Positions 53,601 through 61,681 of a stretch of 64,000 nt of DNA are shown here, piece by piece. Made by a program: the position numbers and the translations under genes. The notes under the pieces were generated by a model. That model had not been told where the DNA came from and searched no databases. It worked only from the letters and a program-made list of their open reading frames with translations. Origin of the DNA: Litchfieldia alkalitelluris (lineage in GTDB: Bacteria; Bacillota; Bacilli; Bacillales; Bacillaceae_L); the NCBI RefSeq assembly GCF_002019645.1, contig NZ_KV917374.1:4484661-4548660 (forward strand). Reading direction: 5' to 3'. Every line of letters starts with the position of its first letter. The stretch's first letter is position 1.

Positions 53601-55694
53601 TTAGTCGTCGTCATCTTCGTCATCTTCGTCATCTTCGTCATCTTCGTCATCGTCATCCCTATCCCTTTTTTTCTCTTCTCCTTTGCCCTTACCTTTTCCG
53701 TGACCTCTCCCGTTATGCTTTCCCTTCCCTTTATCATGATTTTTCCAATTAGATTCACTCTGCTTTTTTTGTGTTTCAGACTGCTTCTTTACACTTGCTT
53801 TTTTAACTGGTACCACAGCCAACGTGTCAAAAGATGAGGTTGGTAGATGATCTAAAGCCTGGTCCATAATTGCCTTGTAAATGACTGTTGCAGTTGTACT
53901 ACTTGTTGTTGTTAAATAATGAGAAGCATCCGTTTTGTCATAACCTAACCATAACGCACCAACTACATCCTCTGTGTATCCAACAAACCACTGGTCTTTA
54001 GTGCCATTAATTCCTTCAATAGGTACTTGAGTTGAACCGGTTTTACCTGCTAGCTGATGCCTTATTAGTTTGGCATTTCTTCCTGTTCCTTGTGTAACGA
54101 CTTGTTGAAGCATATAGGACATATTATTTGCAACCTCTGGAGTAGTAACAGTTATAGATGTTCCTTCCCATTCGGCTAATACCTTCCCTTTTGAATCGAC
54201 GATTTTTGTTATGGCATGTGCCTCTGATCTTAATCCATCATTTGCAAAAACAGTATAAGCTTCAGCCATTTCCATTGGTGATACTCCGTTATTTAGCCCA
54301 CCTAGGGCGACTGAAAGGTTTTTATCCTCACCTGACAATTCTATTCCAAAACGTTCTAAACTATTAAGTCCTTTATTAAGTCCGATTTCATTTAACAGCC
54401 AAACAGCTGGAACATTGTCAGAGCTTTTTAGAGCATCAATGAGCGTTACGGCTCCTTTGTATTGACCATTAAAATTTAATGGCTGATATCCCCCAATATT
54501 AAGTGGTGTATCTGGTAAAATATCATACATTTCATAACCCGATTCTAAAGCTGGTGTATAAACAGCTAAAGGCTTCATTGTTGAACCAGGCTGTCTTTTC
54601 AAATGTGTTGCCCGATTAAACCCTCTAAAAACTGTTTCTCCTCGACCACCTACTAATGCATGAATTCCTCCAGTTTTTGTGTTCATTAAAATTGATCCAC
54701 TTTGTACTAATTGATCATCAGAACTACTTTCTGGGAAGACTGAATCATTTTTATAAACCTCTTCAACTGCACTTTGCATGGTTTGGTCTAATTCAGTGTA
54801 GATATGCAATCCACCAGCTAAAATCTCATTTTGCGTAAGACCATACCTAGAAATCGCTTCATCTATAATATGATCAACATAATATGGATATTTCCCTTCA
54901 TAAGGATCTAGATCTCTTTTTTGTAGAGTAATTTCAGAAGCGACTGCTTGCTCATGTTCAGGACTTGATATATAACCATTTTCTTTCATCACTGATAAAA
55001 CTAGATTTCTACGATTGATAGATTGTTCATAATTTTTGACTGGTGATAATCTTGATGGAGCCTTTACCAATCCAGCTAAAGTTGCTGACTCTTCCAACGT
55101 CAATTCTTTAACTTCTTTACCAAAATAAGTTTCGGCTGCATTTTTAATTCCCCATGCACCCTCACCGAAATAGATTGTATTCAGATACGTTACAATGATT
55201 TCATCCTTTGTAAAAGATCTTTCAATTTTTTGAGCGAGAAAATACTCCTCAAATTTCCGCTTAAAGCTTTGTTCATGTGTTAAAAATACATTTTTGGTTA
55301 ATTGCTGAGTAATGGTACTTCCACCTTCAACAATTTCGCCTGCCTTTAAATTTTTAAAAAGTGCACGAGAAATCCCTACATAATCCACCCCATTGTGCTT
55401 AAAAAAACGTCGATCCTCTATTGAAATAACAGCATGTATTAAATGTTCAGGTATTTCCTCTATGGTAACTCCTTCTATCTTTGAAGATGATATTTTACTA
55501 GCAACCTCTCCATCCATGTCATATATAACAGTGGCTTGCGGATAGACGGTTGATAACCCTGACACATCTCTTGAATTAATGTAATAATTGATTCCAAAAA
55601 TCACAAAAAGTAAAGCTACCATACTTAACAACATGGCTATTTTAAAGAAACCAACTTCCTTCAGGAGGTTTGACTTCTTCTTTTGTTCTCTCAT
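53601..55694 (-). CDS. Class A penicillin-binding protein (PBP2c/2d-like) with acidic repeat tail
   Basis: A 697-residue bifunctional peptidoglycan synthase. One transmembrane anchor (about 15-37), a glycosyltransferase domain with EDRRFFKHNGVDY, GGSTITQQLTKN and RKFEEYFLAQKIERSFTKDE, then a transpeptidase with GSTMKPL (active-site Ser), SDN and KTGS. Resembles sporulation-linked PbpF/PbpG of B. subtilis. The last 50 residues are unusual: a Lys/Gly/His-rich block (GKGKHNGRGHGKGKGKG) followed by an almost pure Asp/Glu tail (DEDDEDDEDD), encoded by perfect 9-nt repeats at 53610-53645. The start at ATG 55694 has GGGGAGG 8 nt upstream. Confidence 0.93.
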   Translation of the reverse strand: MREQKKKSNLLKEVGFFKIAMLLSMVALLFVIFGINYYINSRDVSGLSTVYPQATVIYDMDGEVASKISSSKIEGVTIEEIPEHLIHAVISIEDRRFFKHNGVDYVGISRALFKNLKAGEIVEGGSTITQQLTKNVFLTHEQSFKRKFEEYFLAQKIERSFTKDEIIVTYLNTIYFGEGAWGIKNAAETYFGKEVKELTLEESATLAGLVKAPSRLSPVKNYEQSINRRNLVLSVMKENGYISSPEHEQAVASEITLQKRDLDPYEGKYPYYVDHIIDEAISRYGLTQNEILAGGLHIYTELDQTMQSAVEEVYKNDSVFPESSSDDQLVQSGSILMNTKTGGIHALVGGRGETVFRGFNRATHLKRQPGSTMKPLAVYTPALESGYEMYDILPDTPLNIGGYQPLNFNGQYKGAVTLIDALKSSDNVPAVWLLNEIGLNKGLNSLERFGIELSGEDKNLSVALGGLNNGVSPMEMAEAYTVFANDGLRSEAHAITKIVDSKGKVLAEWEGTSITVTTPEVANNMSYMLQQVVTQGTGRNAKLIRHQLAGKTGSTQVPIEGINGTKDQWFVGYTEDVVGALWLGYDKTDASHYLTTTSSTTATVIYKAIMDQALDHLPTSSFDTLAVVPVKKASVKKQSETQKKQSESNWKNHDKGKGKHNGRGHGKGKGKGEEKKRDRDDDDEDDEDDEDDEDDDD
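53610..53645 (-). repeat. 9-nt microsatellite in the PBP tail
   Basis: GTCATCTTC repeats four times without change (53610, 53619, 53628, 53637), encoding Glu-Asp-Asp steps. Copy number changes would keep the frame and only alter tail length. Confidence 0.85.
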
Positions 55695-55724
55695 AAAATG
55701 TTCCTCCCCCTCATCATTAATCAA

Positions 55725-55760
55725 GGCTCTTTTCTGAAAGATTGGTTTGTTAATCGAATA
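55725..55760 (+). repeat. Left-end fragment of the MITE-like repeat upstream of the PBP gene
   Basis: GGCTCTTTTCTGAAAGATTG at 55725 matches the left terminus of the complete copies; the matching right end is missing. 31 nt upstream of the PBP start. Confidence 0.5.
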
Positions 55761-55949
55761 TTATAGTTTTTGATTGTTTATTTTATGTGAAAAAGTAGTA
55801 TTGAAGAGAAAAGAGGCCCCTCCAAGATTTCAAATGACTTTTTAAAACAAAAAAAATTTCAACAGTAGCCTTAAACAGTGAGCATACCTATATATATACG
55901 TTAGGAAATTAAATTTATGGGGAGTTGATAAAGTATATTTTTATTGAGA

Positions 55950-56105
55950 GGCTCTTTTCTTAAGATCATTCCTTATAGACCAGTTTTCAGCAGGTAACAT
56001 TATTTCACTAGATGTTATGGTTATAATTTAGGAAAAAAAGTGCCACTCTACTTAGTGTATTGGTGATTTGTATAGATTTAAAAGCAACCAAGTGACGAAA
56101 ACAGC
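55950..56105 (+). mobile_element. MITE-like repeat, copy B (156 bp)
   Basis: Starts GGCTCTTTTCTTAAGATC, ends AGTGACGAAAACAGC, with the shared internal blocks ATTTCACTAGAT, TTATGGTTATAA and GTGCCACTCTAC. The rest of the gap 55761-55949 holds no supported feature. Confidence 0.75.
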
Positions 56106-56135
56106 AAAAAAGAACGAGATTACTTCATCCCGCCC
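56106..56135 (-). terminator. Intrinsic terminator of the HpaB-like gene
   Basis: Minus strand: GGGCGGGAT (56135-56127) pairs with ATCTCGTTC (56120-56112; three G-T pairs), followed by TTTTTT. It adjoins the right end of MITE copy B. Confidence 0.75.
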
Positions 56136-56142
56136 TTGTTAA

Positions 56143-57588
56143 TCACTCTATATTTAAAAAATTCCAGACCCTTTGTACTAGTTCACTTCTTTCATAGCCC
56201 CTATATTGATTAGAGGCCAATTTTATCGGATCTCCGAAGAAGAATCGCTCATACAATGTCTGCCGACCGCCAAAAGCACTTAGTGATAAATCCCATGCAA
56301 GGCGATAAAACTTAACACGATCCTCTGCATTAGCTGCTGCAGCCTGTAAATAAGACTCCAAATCTTTCCCAACACTTGATTCAAGATCAGCTTTTGTTGG
56401 TATTGATACTAAGCCACTTGCACCAAGAAGCTGAATGATTTCAATAAATCTTGGATATAGTTTTGGGTATAAATTAATTGCAGCATATAACGGTTGTAAA
56501 GATGGTACCATTGTGCCAAACTGGTCTATTTTTGCTTGCAATTCAGCCGAATACATCAATCCCTTTAAGGATTCATAACCTGTAATAATCTCACTTATTT
56601 TTTCCTGGACATGCTGATATTCACCAATATTAATGATATCAACTAATGATTGTGCAACTCCTAGGATCGTTTCAGTTTTTGTTATCTGCCTTGAAACTAC
56701 TTGATGAAGCACTAAAGGAAAAAAACTAGTTTCACTGTACATCTTTTTAGCCAATTCTGGGCTATTGTAAAAGAAAACTCTTTCCCAAGGAACTTGCACT
56801 TTATTGAAAACAATTATAGTGTCCATCTCTTCAAAACGCGACCCTAGAGGGTGGTCAAAATTTGAGTCTTTATAAGAAAAGGATTCACGACAAATAAACT
56901 TTAGCCCTTTGGTATTACTAGGTATCGAGAATGCATAGGCAAATTCCTTAGCTAGATTCTCTCCACCTGCTGGGAAAACGATTATCTCATCAGTAATCCC
57001 ACCTTGAGTAGCAAGCAGTCGAGCTCCATGGATCACGATTCCTTTTTCATTTTTTTCTATCACTTGTGCAGAGACAATACTTTCATTTAATTCTTCAAAA
57101 TAATATTTAGACCTATTCACCTGTGGATTTATAAATGTGTGTGTAAAAGAATAATCATTTTCACACGCTTCTTGATAGAAGCTTCGAATATTTTTACTAA
57201 AGTCTTCGTTCTCACATTCAAATACATCAGCACCTGCTGATATTGCCATTAATGCGGTATTCATATAATCAGGTGAACGCCCCATCAATCCTAAATGAGC
57301 TTCCGCCCATTCTTGAATCATCATTCTTCGTTTAATTAAATCATCTTTTGTTTTAGGATTTAAGTAAGAAGTACCTACTCTATTTCCAGATTCAGGTAAA
57401 ACGAAGGTCATAACATCTAACTTATCAGACTGATGTTGTAAGTCATATAACCTTGCTTGGCTTTGGATTACCCCCTGAAATGCTGGGTGTTCAGAGATTT
57501 TACCTTGTAATCTTTTACCTTCAATCCATACTTCCGAATTTAATTTATCGATTCGCTTAACATATTCTTCTCCATTAATAGCAGGCAT
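56143..57588 (-). CDS. HpaB/YoaI-like 4-hydroxyphenylacetate 3-monooxygenase family protein
   Basis: A 481-residue flavin-dependent oxygenase of the HpaB family (large component of two-component aromatic hydroxylases); length matches B. subtilis YoaI (about 483 aa). Family stretches include LGLMGRSPDYMN (about 99-110), IVIHGARLLATQGG, VPWERVFFYN and GGRQTLYERFFFGDP near the end. No flavin reductase gene is adjacent. Substrate is inferred (4-hydroxyphenylacetate or another phenol). RBS GAGG before ATG 57588. Monocistronic. Confidence 0.87.
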   Translation of the reverse strand: MPAINGEEYVKRIDKLNSEVWIEGKRLQGKISEHPAFQGVIQSQARLYDLQHQSDKLDVMTFVLPESGNRVGTSYLNPKTKDDLIKRRMMIQEWAEAHLGLMGRSPDYMNTALMAISAGADVFECENEDFSKNIRSFYQEACENDYSFTHTFINPQVNRSKYYFEELNESIVSAQVIEKNEKGIVIHGARLLATQGGITDEIIVFPAGGENLAKEFAYAFSIPSNTKGLKFICRESFSYKDSNFDHPLGSRFEEMDTIIVFNKVQVPWERVFFYNSPELAKKMYSETSFFPLVLHQVVSRQITKTETILGVAQSLVDIINIGEYQHVQEKISEIITGYESLKGLMYSAELQAKIDQFGTMVPSLQPLYAAINLYPKLYPRFIEIIQLLGASGLVSIPTKADLESSVGKDLESYLQAAAANAEDRVKFYRLAWDLSLSAFGGRQTLYERFFFGDPIKLASNQYRGYERSELVQRVWNFLNIE

Positions 57589-57729
57589 TGGGACACCTCT
57601 CCTCTTCCATGCTTATATCCCAAATTATGCTGAGTTTTGGTTGTTAGTGCTTTTACAAAGGATGATTGCCGTAAATTAGGTGGTTGTTGAGATAGTTATA
57701 TAGTCTATATGGCTTCCCTAAAAAAAGAA

Positions 57730-57848
57730 AAGCGGAAGGCGCTCGTTCATCGGCGACAGGCATAAGGCGAGACTGCTAGAAGGTTGCTCTTTAACCTTCT
57801 AGCAGGATTGACTTAGACCTGAGAGCCGATAGCGCCTGGAGCTAGACA
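57730..57848. repeat. Bacillaceae-type long inverted intergenic repeat
   Basis: AGCGGAAGGCGCT (57731) faces AGCGCCTGGAGCT (57831), enclosing a perfect 11-bp hairpin GCTAGAAGGTT (57775) / AACCTTCTAGC (57793). Similar AGCGG...GGAGCTAGAC repeats are common between genes in Bacillaceae (general knowledge). Non-coding. Confidence 0.7.
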
Positions 57849-57863
57849 CTACGCTAAGTATAA

Positions 57864-57916
57864 AGTTTTTTCATACACCATGGTGCGAATATTTAATTAG
57901 CATCATGTCTATCCTG
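57864..57916. repeat. CCATGGTGC dispersed repeat, copy 3
   Basis: ACCATGGTGCGAATATTTAA...TTAGCATCATGTCTATCC. Directly precedes the GC-rich repeat 57929-58066; at 20288-20475 the two families are also adjacent, in the opposite order. Confidence 0.7.
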
Positions 57917-57928
57917 AAAAAACATAGG

Positions 57929-58066
57929 TTGTAGATTCATTCGTTGCAGTTCACTCGCTTTCCGCAGGGCGTCCGGTAGCCTCCTCTTCGCTTTAGTGGC
58001 TCCCGCGGGGTCTCACGTTGCCCGCTGCATCCCGCAAGAGTCGAATGACCTTCCACTCATTCCAAC
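57929..58066. repeat. GC-rich dispersed repeat, copy 2
   Basis: Shares with 20288-20425 the blocks AGCCTCCTC, GGGGTCTCACG, CCCGCAAGAGTC and CCACTCATTCCA in the same order. Confidence 0.75.
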
Positions 58067-58078
58067 TAAGTAGAAGGT

Positions 58079-58430
58079 CTATGATTCACTTACACCTTAT
58101 TTTCGCTCAGGCAACTTGATTATAGAAAGCCTATGATTCACTTACACCATATTTTCGCTCAGGCAACTTGATCATAGAAGGTCTATGATTTACTTCCTCC
58201 TCGTTTTCGTCAGGCAACTGAATCATAGAAGGCCTATGGTTTACTTTCTCCTCGTTTTCGTCCAGGCAACTTGATCATAGAAGGCCTATGGTTTACTTGC
58301 TCCTCGTTTTCGTCCAGGCAACTTGATCATAGAAGGCCTATGGTTTACTTACACCTTATTTTCGCTCAGGCAACTGGATTATAGAATCTATGAATCACTT
58401 CCGTCTTGCCTTACTTTGGCAACTGTTCGA
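58079..58430. repeat. Tandem array of seven 52-nt units
   Basis: CTATG(A/G) starts at 58079, 58131, 58183, 58234, 58286, 58338 and 58388 (steps 52, 52, 51, 52, 52, 50). Units share TTTTCG(C)TC(C)AGGCAACT and a junction inverted repeat ATCATAG-AAGGC-CTATGAT. Unrelated in sequence to the arrays at 35476 and 49791. Confidence 0.92.
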
Positions 58431-58478
58431 AGCCACTGGAATGACATAAATTCCGACTTACTTACGCAGTATTAAGCA

Positions 58479-58530
58479 AACCTTTTTATATTTCCATGGT
58501 ACAAACTTTTATTTGCACAGTGGTCTATTC
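58479..58530. repeat. CCATGGTGC dispersed repeat, copy 4 (most divergent)
   Basis: TTCCATGGTACAAACTTTTA...TTTGCACAGTGGTCTATTC. Between the 52-nt array and liaR. Confidence 0.55.
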
Positions 58531-58612
58531 ATAATACATTAACTGGTATATTTTCTTCACTGTTCCTCTCGTGAACTATTAAGCAATCGACATTGACACA
58601 AAAAAAATAAAC

Positions 58613-59281
58613 CTATAGTGAAGGTTTTATTAACCATTTTAATTCCTTTTTTTTTCGAATTAAGTCGTTACGGTTTGCATAAATGGCAGCTTGTGTTCTA
58701 TCTGCTACATCTAATTTACTCAAAATATTACTCACATGAGTTTTCACTGTTTTGATTCCGATAAATAATTCCTCAGCGATCTCCTGATTCGTTAAACCAT
58801 CTCCAAGGCAGAGCAGTACATCCATTTCACGTTCAGTTAAATCCTGATGGAGTAATTTTTCTTGATTTCTAAAACGGTTCATCATTTTACTTGCAACCTT
58901 TGGTTCAATGACTGTTACACCTTGGTAGGCTTTTATGATTGCGTCTGTGATTTCGGTTGCTTTAGCTGTCTTTAATAAATAACTAAATGCTCCAGCTTGA
59001 ATTGCTGGAAATACTTGCTCATCATCATAAAAGCTTGTAAGAATTATTATCTTTTTATCAGGATAATGTTTCATGATCTCTGTTGTTGCCTCTATACCGT
59101 TTCCATTCTCCATTATTAAAACCATTAACACAACATCAGGGTTTAAATTCTTTACTAGTTCAATAGCTTCCTTACCACTTGAACCTTCTCCGACCACTTT
59201 AAGATCCGGTTCTGTTTCAAGGAATGCAATAAGTCCTCGTCTAACCATGTCATGGTCATCAACAACAATCACTTTTATCAC
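58613..59281 (-). CDS. liaR: LiaR-like response regulator lacking the phospho-acceptor Asp
   Basis: A 222-residue NarL-type regulator of the cell-envelope stress system LiaFSR. Receiver domain 1-120 with acidic pair D8-D9, Thr in ILTS and Lys in LLK; the expected Asp at residue 54 is Val (DVVLMVLIMENG instead of LMDL), a single-base GAT-to-GTT type change. The LuxR-type HTH (about 150-210, LTEREMDVLLCLGDGLTNQE) is intact. ATG 59281 is 13 nt after liaS. Phosphorylation by LiaS at the usual site is impossible as written; either activity is phosphorylation-independent or the gene is impaired. Confidence 0.87.
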   Translation of the reverse strand: MIKVIVVDDHDMVRRGLIAFLETEPDLKVVGEGSSGKEAIELVKNLNPDVVLMVLIMENGNGIEATTEIMKHYPDKKIIILTSFYDDEQVFPAIQAGAFSYLLKTAKATEITDAIIKAYQGVTVIEPKVASKMMNRFRNQEKLLHQDLTEREMDVLLCLGDGLTNQEIAEELFIGIKTVKTHVSNILSKLDVADRTQAAIYANRNDLIRKKKELKWLIKPSL

Positions 59282-59294
59282 AATAACTCCTCCA

Positions 59295-60326
59295 TTATAT
59301 TGGTACTTTTATATTAATATATGTTCCCTGACCTCCTTTTGACTGAACAGTAAAAAGCCCACCAATTTCATCGCAGCGTTCTTTCATCGTTTTTAATCCA
59401 TAGGAGGTTTTTTTCTCTTCAGCAAGATTAAACCCTATTCCATTATCATCTATATGTAAATATACATAACCATCTTTTTGAAAAATACGAAGTTTAACCT
59501 TTGTTGCTTCCGCATGACGCAATATATTTGATAGTGCTTCTTGGATAATTCTAAAAACATGATCCTCCGTTCCTTTTGAAAGACTAGTTATCTCTGAGAG
59601 GTTCGTTTCAAATTCTAAATGACATTTTGATTTTAGTTCCTCTACCAGCTTATTTATTCCATCATGTAAACTGTCTCTACCTAAGTGTACAGGCCTTAAA
59701 TGAAGTAATAACGCTCGCATTTCAACTTGAGCCTGTTCTGATAATTCGGCAATATCTTTAATCATATCCTTACTTTTATCTGAGTTAGATTCTAATAATC
59801 TAACAGCAGCTGAAGAGAGCATTCCTATCGCAAATAGTTGTTGACTAACAGCATCATGTAGGTCCCTTGCAAGCCTTTGACGCCCTTCTATTGTTGCAGC
59901 CTGGTGCGCTTTTTCCGCCAATTCCGTTTTTTCATCTGCTAGTCTTTGCAATGAATGCACTTGATTTTCAATCTTTTCAGCTAATTGATTAAGAGAGTTT
60001 TTAATCCTTGATATTTCATCCTGCTCATGGTCAGTAATTCTTGTTTTGTAATTTCCACGATCTAATACGGTAATGAAAGTTGAAATGTCTTCAAGTCTCT
60101 TCTTAAGAGGCTGACTATGAATATAACCAAAATAAATACTTATCGAAATGGAAATGACAAACACATATCCTGTTAACAGAAGGATAGAAGATAAAGTTAA
60201 AGGATTATTAGGTAATGCCAAAAGAATAACTTGTAAACCTATAAAAAATAAAATACCAGTCGAAATTGCAGCTATAAAATGAGATTTAATAATAGCTATT
60301 CTAATAGTGTTTAATTTATTAAACAT
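59295..60326 (-). CDS. liaS: LiaS-like sensor histidine kinase
   Basis: A 343-residue membrane kinase. Two transmembrane helices (about 12-75) with a very short extracytoplasmic loop, a HAMP-like segment and coiled linker (about 75-150), a HisKA_3 motif RQRLARDLHDAVSQQLFA (phospho-His in LARDLHD, about residue 158) and an ATPase domain with IIQEALSNILRHAEA and DDNGIGF. The start at ATG 60326 has AAAGAGG; a longer frame overlaps liaF. Intramembrane-sensing type, responding to cell-wall antibiotics in B. subtilis together with LiaF. Confidence 0.9.
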   Translation of the reverse strand: MFNKLNTIRIAIIKSHFIAAISTGILFFIGLQVILLALPNNPLTLSSILLLTGYVFVISISISIYFGYIHSQPLKKRLEDISTFITVLDRGNYKTRITDHEQDEISRIKNSLNQLAEKIENQVHSLQRLADEKTELAEKAHQAATIEGRQRLARDLHDAVSQQLFAIGMLSSAAVRLLESNSDKSKDMIKDIAELSEQAQVEMRALLLHLRPVHLGRDSLHDGINKLVEELKSKCHLEFETNLSEITSLSKGTEDHVFRIIQEALSNILRHAEATKVKLRIFQKDGYVYLHIDDNGIGFNLAEEKKTSYGLKTMKERCDEIGGLFTVQSKGGQGTYINIKVPI

Positions 60327-60339
60327 TATCGGTACCTCT

Positions 60340-61059
60340 TTATACTTTGTCAATTTGGATTGAGCCAATTTTCAGACTGATTTCAATCGATAATCTCCTT
60401 GTTGCATCATCAAAGTTGGGAGTTTTATAGCTGACCACTCGGTTATGACCATCAGCATTATTCTTTAATATATCTATTGAACCGACCTTAACATATGATT
60501 CTACTGAAAACGGAACATCCTCCGGGATTAACATTTTGACATCCCCAATAAGTCCGCCCACTTTGATTTTTGTATCTTTATCTGGAATATATGCCTTACT
60601 AAAATCAAATCGGACATCCCCAATTCCTGTCCATACATCCATTGATTCCACAGACCAATCCTCTTTATCAAAGTTTAAAGAACCTATTGGAACTGAATTC
60701 TTTTTTCTATTATCCTCTAAACGATTTTTACTAAATAATTTCAAGCCATAGTAAATGATGAATAAAGGCCAAAGCCTCCAGAACATTAAAAAAGTAAAGT
60801 GAATAATTTGTAACCTGTCTAGCATTAGAAGTGTCCCAAATAATAGTAAGAAAAAACCAAAAAACCAGTCTTTACCCTTGGTTATTAGTCCTTCTGTCAT
60901 CCATTTTAGACCAAATAATATGAAGATGATTGGATAAAAAGTGACAAATATATTGTTTATTTCCAAGGAAATGACATTGATATTTACAAGAAGTAACAAT
61001 GTACCAAACACAATGAGTATTATTGCTGCAACTATTCGACCTATAGTCTTTTCTTTCAT
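60340..61059 (-). CDS. liaF: LiaF-like inhibitor of the LiaRS system
   Basis: A 239-residue membrane protein with four N-terminal helices (about 8-105, GRIVAAIILIVFGTLLLLVN, NIFVTFYPIIFILFGLKWM) and a C-terminal beta-rich domain (GGLIGDVKMLIPEDVPFSVE...LSIEISLKIGSIQIDKV). In Bacillus LiaF keeps LiaR inactive. The start at ATG 61059 has AGAGGG 9 nt upstream. The main LiaR targets liaI and liaH are not next to it; a MITE-like element occupies the upstream region. Confidence 0.9.
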   Translation of the reverse strand: MKEKTIGRIVAAIILIVFGTLLLLVNINVISLEINNIFVTFYPIIFILFGLKWMTEGLITKGKDWFFGFFLLLFGTLLMLDRLQIIHFTFLMFWRLWPLFIIYYGLKLFSKNRLEDNRKKNSVPIGSLNFDKEDWSVESMDVWTGIGDVRFDFSKAYIPDKDTKIKVGGLIGDVKMLIPEDVPFSVESYVKVGSIDILKNNADGHNRVVSYKTPNFDDATRRLSIEISLKIGSIQIDKV

Positions 61060-61112
61060 CCCCATCTACCCTCTTTTTCCATGTTATACGGTATTTTGAC
61101 ATTTTTAATTAA

Positions 61113-61276
61113 GACTATTTTCGTAAACCTTGTTTCTTCTGAAGATTCTCTTTAATCACTATGAACTATGTAGAGCGGCATCTTTTCTTCATAAACCACA
61201 ACGGGTATTGTGTAAAGAAGTAAATTTCACTTGAAAACTAAGTAATTATATAACAACAATTTTTCAGAAAAGAGCC
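61113..61276 (-). mobile_element. MITE-like repeat, copy C (164 bp, inverted)
   Basis: Read on the minus strand it starts GGCTCTTTTCTGAAAAATTG and ends GGTTTACGAAAATAGTC, with GAAGAAAAGATGCCGCTC and AGTTCATAGTGATTA in the middle. It lies just upstream of liaF, where the lia promoter would be expected. Confidence 0.75.
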
Positions 61277-61375
61277 TTAGCTAATATTCTGGAGAAAGTG
61301 ACTTCTCCTATAAAATATCTATCATATGTTCCATTCTACTTTACATTCCTTTTTTCTAAAACAACCTCTAGTCTG

Positions 61376-61403
61376 ATTTTCCTCAGTCTAGAGACTGAGG
61401 AAA
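61376..61403. repeat. Perfect 28-bp palindrome
   Basis: TTTTCCTCAGTC-TAGA-GACTGAGGAAAA, 12-bp arms with a 4-nt loop and no following T-run on either strand. Directly after the SMR remnant, possibly its old terminator or an operator. Confidence 0.7.
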
Positions 61404-61406
61404 ACC

Positions 61407-61545
61407 TTAGGAGCTCTTCGATGTTACCTTCAACCCAATCATACCGATTATGATTAAAATAAGAAGAATATTCTAAGGAGATTCTTTGGTTCTCCAAGAA
61501 ACAGCATTCCTAAAGTTACTGCACCACCTAGGAGTTTTGCATTCC
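61407..61545 (-). pseudogene. 3' remnant of a small multidrug resistance (SMR) gene
   Basis: The minus strand encodes LLGGAVTLGMLFLGEPKNLLR in one frame and ILLILIIIGMIGLKVTSKSS, then stop, in another; together they match the fourth helix and end of SMR efflux proteins (EmrE/QacC/EbrAB type). One frameshift near 61475 and loss of the 5' part make it a pseudogene. Confidence 0.6.
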
Positions 61546-61586
61546 TCTACAATAAATATATACTATCTAATTTACTATACACTAAA

Positions 61587-61625
61587 AAGCCCAGGAGTAT
61601 CAGTTTATGATAACCCCTAGGCTTA
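61587..61625 (-). terminator. Intrinsic terminator of the second amino acid ABC operon
   Basis: Minus strand: AAGCCTAGGGGTTATCA pairs (with mismatches) with TGATACTCCTGGGCTT, followed by TTTTT. Downstream of the ATPase stop at 61682. Confidence 0.75.
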
Positions 61626-61681
61626 ATCGCTATGTGTTTTTTATTTTTTAAAACTATACATAAGCGTTGTGAAATACTTTT

